In this document: in pieces, positions 16,915 through 20,190 of the stretch | How the letters are laid out: every line of letters begins with the position of its first letter | How positions within the stretch are numbered: position 1 is the stretch's first letter | Assembly: GCA_038222915.1 (NCBI GenBank) | Contig: JBBRHH010000037.1 | Location: 1-20,190, forward strand | Direction of reading: 5' to 3' | Length of the DNA stretch: 20,190 nt | Source of the DNA: JBBRHH01 sp038222915 | GTDB taxonomy: Bacteria > Planctomycetota > Phycisphaerae > Tepidisphaerales > Tepidisphaeraceae | Made by a program: the position numbers and the translations under genes | Notes under the pieces: generated by a model | What the model saw: only the letters and a program-made list of their open reading frames with translations | Told to the model about the DNA's origin: nothing | Databases searched by the model: none

Positions 16915-17503
16915 ACTCAATTATTACGGCCCCAAACCCGGGTTCAATCCACCACGATCGGCCGCCACGGTTGGCATGTGGTTGTTTCTCGCGTCGCTGG
17001 GAATGTTGTTCGCGGCCAGCATTCTGGGGTATGTGCTGATTCGCCTGGGGCCGAACCATCGCAGCGCACCGCCGCTCCATCTGCCATCGTTGCTGTGGTT
17101 GAGCACATTGCTCGTGTTTGGCGTGAGCATTGCCATTGGGCGGGCGCTTTCTGAAGTAAAACGGGAGCGGCAAGCGCCGTTTCGCAAGTGGATTCGGATT
17201 GCACTACTTCTGGGAATTGCGTTTGTGTTGATTCAGGCACCCGCGCTTGTAATGCTTCTGAAATCGCACCAGGTTTTGCGTGCCAACGGCATCGGTTTTT
17301 ATGGCCTGATTTTTTCGTTCATCCTGCTGCATGCCCTGCACGTGGTTGGCGGAATCGTTCGCCTGATCGTCGTGACGCAGCGCGGGTTTGCGGGGGCTTA
17401 CGATCACGAGCATTATCTGCCCGTGCGTTACGTGGCGATGTACTGGCACTTTCTGGACGTGGTCTGGGTGATCATGTTCCTGACGTTCTGGTTTATCGGG
17501 TAG
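16904..17503 (+). CDS. Second, divergent subunit III-like protein of the haem-copper oxidase family
   Basis: The 199-aa product has five helices (about 20-47, 61-80, 98-119, 130-157 and 175-198) and ends in the subunit III signature MYWHFLDVVWVIMF (179-192). HALHVVGG (143-150) matches the fourth-helix motif of CoxC. In the first helix the pattern WLFLASLGMLFAAS replaces the usual Trp-x-Phe-Leu-x-Ser-Glu, so the conserved membrane Glu is Leu here. ATG 16904 overlaps the coxD stop by eleven bases and removes a longer in-frame extension that would lie entirely inside coxD, so it is the preferred start. It is the last gene of the operon. It may replace or complement CoxC, or act in assembly. Confidence 0.85.
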   Translation: MPAELNYYGPKPGFNPPRSAATVGMWLFLASLGMLFAASILGYVLIRLGPNHRSAPPLHLPSLLWLSTLLVFGVSIAIGRALSEVKRERQAPFRKWIRIALLLGIAFVLIQAPALVMLLKSHQVLRANGIGFYGLIFSFILLHALHVVGGIVRLIVVTQRGFAGAYDHEHYLPVRYVAMYWHFLDVVWVIMFLTFWFIG

Positions 17504-17507
17504 ACCG

Positions 17508-18287
17508 TCATTTCAACTGCTCAGTGGTCTGGTTCCAATCCTTGATTTCCGGCAGGTCGAAGACCTTGTCGGACATGGCGGGGTCGTTCACCTTCAGGTC
17601 GGTGAGGGTCGTGGATTTTTTTGCGCCGGAGGGGTCGACGGTGTCGATGCGGCTGGGGAAGCCGGATTTCTCGTCGACGAAGACGTCGATGCTTTTAAAT
17701 TTTCCTTTGAACTGCTGGTTGGTCTCGGTGGGGACGAGTTTGACGTGCACTGTGGCGGCCGGGTCTTCTTTGACACTGGCCACCTTGGTCACGGTGAACT
17801 GCTTTTGCACTTCTGCCGGGTCCTGGCCAATGGGAAGCGGGAGGGGGCCTTCGCCGAGTTTGAGGACGTTGATCTTTTCGCCGGGCTTGAGTACCTGGCG
17901 TTTTACTTCGGTTTTGTTTTTGTAGGTGCGGTCCCAGAGCCAGCCGTCTTCGAGCTTGTATTCAATCTTTTCGTCGCGGTAGATTTTTTTGTCGCGAACT
18001 ACGACGGGAAGCTCGACGCGCATCCGATCATTGTCACCGGCGCGGCGCTGGTACCAGACGTCGCCTTTGCGGACGGTCTTTTCGCCGGTGACCGGGTCGT
18101 TGTCGGCCATGTCGACTTTCGCGCCGAAGTTCTTCAGATCCGCCCCGGCCTTTTGCAGGGCGTCGAGCACTTTGGGTACGTCGGCGTCGGCCGAGAGCTT
18201 GTCTGGGGCGACCGGGATTGGTGATTCGCAGAAGGCGAGGGGGGCTGAGAAAAACAGGGCGAGCATCCAGGCAATGGTTGGCTTCAT
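17508..18287 (-). CDS. LolA-like periplasmic protein (outer membrane lipoprotein-sorting family)
   Basis: The 259-aa product has a Sec signal peptide (about 1-20, MKPTIAWMLALFFSAPLAF). The body is predicted beta-rich with features of the LolA/LolB-like fold: alternating strands such as VRKGDVWYQRR and KSIDVFVDEKSGFPSRIDTVD, and a C-terminal FDLPEIKDW. Proteins of this fold carry lipoproteins or hydrophobic ligands across the periplasm. An in-frame ATG at 18302 would overlap the upstream gene; ATG 18287 has AAGGGA six bases before it and starts right at the signal peptide, so it is chosen. It follows the HAD gene by eleven bases (probable operon) and converges on the oxidase operon with a four-base gap. 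The exact ligand is unknown. Confidence 0.75.
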   Translation of the reverse strand: MKPTIAWMLALFFSAPLAFCESPIPVAPDKLSADADVPKVLDALQKAGADLKNFGAKVDMADNDPVTGEKTVRKGDVWYQRRAGDNDRMRVELPVVVRDKKIYRDEKIEYKLEDGWLWDRTYKNKTEVKRQVLKPGEKINVLKLGEGPLPLPIGQDPAEVQKQFTVTKVASVKEDPAATVHVKLVPTETNQQFKGKFKSIDVFVDEKSGFPSRIDTVDPSGAKKSTTLTDLKVNDPAMSDKVFDLPEIKDWNQTTEQLK

Positions 18288-18298
18288 AGAGAATCCCT

Positions 18299-18889
18299 TC
18301 ATTCAATCAGACAGTTTTTCAGAATGGTCGTTAGGTCCGGCAGGCCGGTCACGGTTTTCCATGGCTGGGCTTGGAACGTGCGGTCGCGGCCGTGGCTGAC
18401 CCAGACGCTTCGGATGCCGGCGGCGACACCTGCTTCCACATCATAGATGCCGTCGCCGACCATCCATGCGTCTTTTGGCGCGACTTTGAGTTTTTCGCAG
18501 GCCTGTAGTAGAGGTTCGGGGTGGGGTTTGAAACGGCCGTCCTCGCGGGTGATCAGGGTGTCGAAGATGAGGCCGTGGTTGGCGAGAACGGTTTGCACGC
18601 TTGCCCGACTGTTGCGGGTGATGAGGGCCATCGGCATATGCCGCTGGTTGAGCCAGGCGAGGAGGTCTTCAGCGCCTTCGTTCAGCTCCGATTCATCGGC
18701 AGCGTGTTTTTCGTGACGGTGGAGAATGGCCTCGGCGGCCTTGCGTTCGTGGCCGGACATTTCCGCGAGGGCTTCGAGGATGGGGCGCTCGCCGATTCCC
18801 ATCTCTGCCTTGAGGCTGGGGAAGTCGAGAGCCGGGCGGGTAATTGTGCCGTCCATATCAAACAGGATGGCCCTGGGTAGAATCAGCAT
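18299..18889 (-). CDS. HAD-superfamily phosphatase, phosphoglycolate phosphatase-like
   Basis: This cytoplasmic hydrolase of the haloacid dehalogenase superfamily (196 aa) acts on small phosphorylated metabolites. All four motifs are visible: DMDGT (nucleophile Asp 11, Asp 13), Thr 91 in LITRNS, Lys 121 in RFKPHPEP, and GDGIYD (Asp 146, Asp 150). A helical cap lies between motifs one and two (about 20-80), giving subclass IA architecture. ATG 18889 puts motif one at residue 11, as usual. A GTG at 18934 would add 15 residues without a ribosome site and overlap the divergent gene. The substrate cannot be told from sequence; phosphoglycolate or a sugar phosphate is likely. Confidence 0.85.
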   Translation of the reverse strand: MLILPRAILFDMDGTITRPALDFPSLKAEMGIGERPILEALAEMSGHERKAAEAILHRHEKHAADESELNEGAEDLLAWLNQRHMPMALITRNSRASVQTVLANHGLIFDTLITREDGRFKPHPEPLLQACEKLKVAPKDAWMVGDGIYDVEAGVAAGIRSVWVSHGRDRTFQAQPWKTVTGLPDLTTILKNCLIE

Positions 18890-18909
18890 GCGGGTGGGGA
18901 TGATAAACC

Positions 18910-20190
18910 ATGTTGGGACGAATGCAGAATTCACGTTGCAGAGTGCGAAATGTTGTGGCGGTGAAGCCGACTGGATTACTTCTGGTTCTGCTGTTTTTCT
19001 GTGTATTCACGCCGGCTGGGCGAGCGGGTTGGTTTGATGCGGGCTGGTCTTATCGACGGCAGCTTGATGTGGAGTGGCCGGCGGACAAGGCGTCGTCGGA
19101 TGAACTGGCGATGGCGGATTTTTATGCGGCGGGGCATGTGCAACCCAAGGGGGAGGATGTTCGGGTTACGACGGATGAAGGGAAGGTTGTGCCGTCGAGC
19201 GTGATGACGGCGGGGCCGGGCGATCGGGTGCGGGTGGTCTTTGCGCTGGTGCGGCCGGTGAAGCGGTATTTTGTTTATTTTGGGAATACGCAGCCGACGG
19301 GGAAGGTGGAGGAGCCGAAGTTTGGTTGGGGGCTTCTGCTGGACATGCGGAAATTTCCTGGCGGGGATGTAAGGAACTTTCAGCAGATCGAGGCGGCGTG
19401 GGCGAAGGCGACGGAGCCGATCGGCCGGATTTTGTGGGATCGGCTGAACATTGGTTTTGATCCATTTGGCGAGCCCCGGCCCTGCATCATCAAGTACAGT
19501 GGATCGCTGTTTACGCCTGTTGATGGGGAGTACACGTTCGCGGTTTCAGCGCACAATCGCGGGGGACTCTACGTCGACGATAAGCCGATTGCTTTTGCGG
19601 AAGGGAACGTGGGCGATATCAGGTTTGCAGGGAAGATGGATTTGAAGCGGGGACGGCATGATGTTGCGTTTCTGCATGTGCATACGGATGGGGATCCGCG
19701 GATGCACGTGGCGTGGAAAAGGCCGGACCAACCGAAGTTTGAGCCGATCGGTGCGGAGTTTTTTGGGGCGGTGCCGCGGGTTGCGGTGGGTTCATTGGAG
19801 GAGCACAACAAGACGCTGACGGCGGATTTTCGGCTGGAATATCTGGGGGAGTGTTTTTATGTCAATCACTATTCGCACCGGTATCGGTTGAGCGGCCAGT
19901 TGGCCAAGCCTTTTGCGGGGGCGAAGTACGACTGGGATTTTGGGGATGGGCAGACGGGGACGGGGCCGGTGATGGAGCACGTGTATCTGGCGGACGGCGA
20001 TTATGTAGTGAAACTCACGGTGCGGCTCGGAGGGAACGTGGATGTGCAGTCGACGACGATTCACGTGAGCCGGCTTTATGAGCGGATTGACAACCCGCCG
20101 AACGATCCGGTGGGGGTGCAATCGAAGATTGTGCAGACGTATGACGTGACGAAGATTCCGGCCAATTCACTGGGGTGGGCGACGCTGTTG
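18910..20190 (+). CDS. Secreted multidomain protein with DUF2341-like, PA14-like and PKD domains (partial, runs off the window)
   Basis: The frame is open from ATG 18910 to the window end (427 codons, no stop), so the gene is 3'-truncated by the window. GGGGA lies nine bases before the ATG; ATG 18922 is an alternative. Residues about 18-39 form a signal peptide. A DUF2341-like beginning follows (GWSYRRQLDVEW, about 45-56, to about 126). Next is a PA14-like carbohydrate-binding or protective fold (about 195-272: GSLFTPVDGEYTFAVSA, then GRHDVAFLHVH). Finally comes a PKD domain (about 330-386) with the hallmark WDFGDGQ (342-348). Such proteins are extracellular or surface-associated, often in polysaccharide or protein binding. 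The gene is divergent from the HAD gene, with only 20 bases between starts. The catalytic role, if any, lies beyond the window. Confidence 0.85.
   Translation, partial: MLGRMQNSRCRVRNVVAVKPTGLLLVLLFFCVFTPAGRAGWFDAGWSYRRQLDVEWPADKASSDELAMADFYAAGHVQPKGEDVRVTTDEGKVVPSSVMTAGPGDRVRVVFALVRPVKRYFVYFGNTQPTGKVEEPKFGWGLLLDMRKFPGGDVRNFQQIEAAWAKATEPIGRILWDRLNIGFDPFGEPRPCIIKYSGSLFTPVDGEYTFAVSAHNRGGLYVDDKPIAFAEGNVGDIRFAGKMDLKRGRHDVAFLHVHTDGDPRMHVAWKRPDQPKFEPIGAEFFGAVPRVAVGSLEEHNKTLTADFRLEYLGECFYVNHYSHRYRLSGQLAKPFAGAKYDWDFGDGQTGTGPVMEHVYLADGDYVVKLTVRLGGNVDVQSTTIHVSRLYERIDNPPNDPVGVQSKIVQTYDVTKIPANSLGWATLL

Noticed and set aside
17504..17507. Terminator between the oxidase operon and the converging LolA-like gene
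   Set aside because: Only four bases separate the stop codons and I see no stem-loop with T-tract around them.

Overview
The window looks like a chromosome segment of a GC-rich Gram-negative aerobic bacterium. A member of the Planctomycetota or a related lineage is my best guess. It rests on the Alternative Complex III plus caa3-type oxidase supercluster, a LolA-like secreted protein and a large secreted PA14/PKD protein. No marker gene fixes the taxonomy.

Left part (1 to about 2990) is accessory and eroded. Positions 1-230 hold nothing I recognise. Positions 231-1376 hold two closely spaced, AT-richer genes (a 137-aa product and a 224-aa product) that resemble a detached toxin tail and its immunity partner. 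They are followed by a hydrophobic Gly/Ala-rich segment (1384 to about 1650). That segment abuts, out of frame, a GC-rich fragment of an RHS/YD-repeat protein (about 1650-2026). Together these look like an RHS 'orphan tail' locus. Positions 2027-2990 are mostly non-coding or degenerate, with two small hairpins, one doubtful minus-strand ORF, a weak promoter candidate and a stem-loop before actA.

Central part (2992-17503) is one long co-directional operon of 13 genes with very short gaps or overlaps. First comes actABCDEF (Alternative Complex III, quinol:cytochrome c/oxidase oxidoreductase), then a 107-aa single-TM protein of unknown function, and a SCO-type copper chaperone. The oxidase genes follow: coxB (subunit II with a fused cytochrome c), coxA (subunit I, A2-type), coxC (subunit III with two large insertions), coxD (subunit IV), and a second, divergent subunit III-like gene. 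ACIII should oxidise quinol and pass electrons through ActA and ActE haems to the CoxB cytochrome c domain, CuA, haem a and the haem a3/CuB site. SCO would load CuA. Heme A synthesis genes (ctaA/ctaB) are not in the window.

Right part (17508-20190): two minus-strand genes converge on the operon. They are a HAD phosphatase followed by a LolA-like periplasmic protein. A divergent plus-strand gene starting at 18910 encodes a secreted protein with DUF2341-like, PA14-like and PKD domains and runs off the right edge.

The points most worth a second look are the RHS orphan-tail locus, the enlarged CoxC, the CuA motif of CoxB lacking its usual Glu, the second subunit III lacking the conserved membrane Glu, the unassigned 107-aa subunit candidate, and the His-rich tails shared by several complex subunits.
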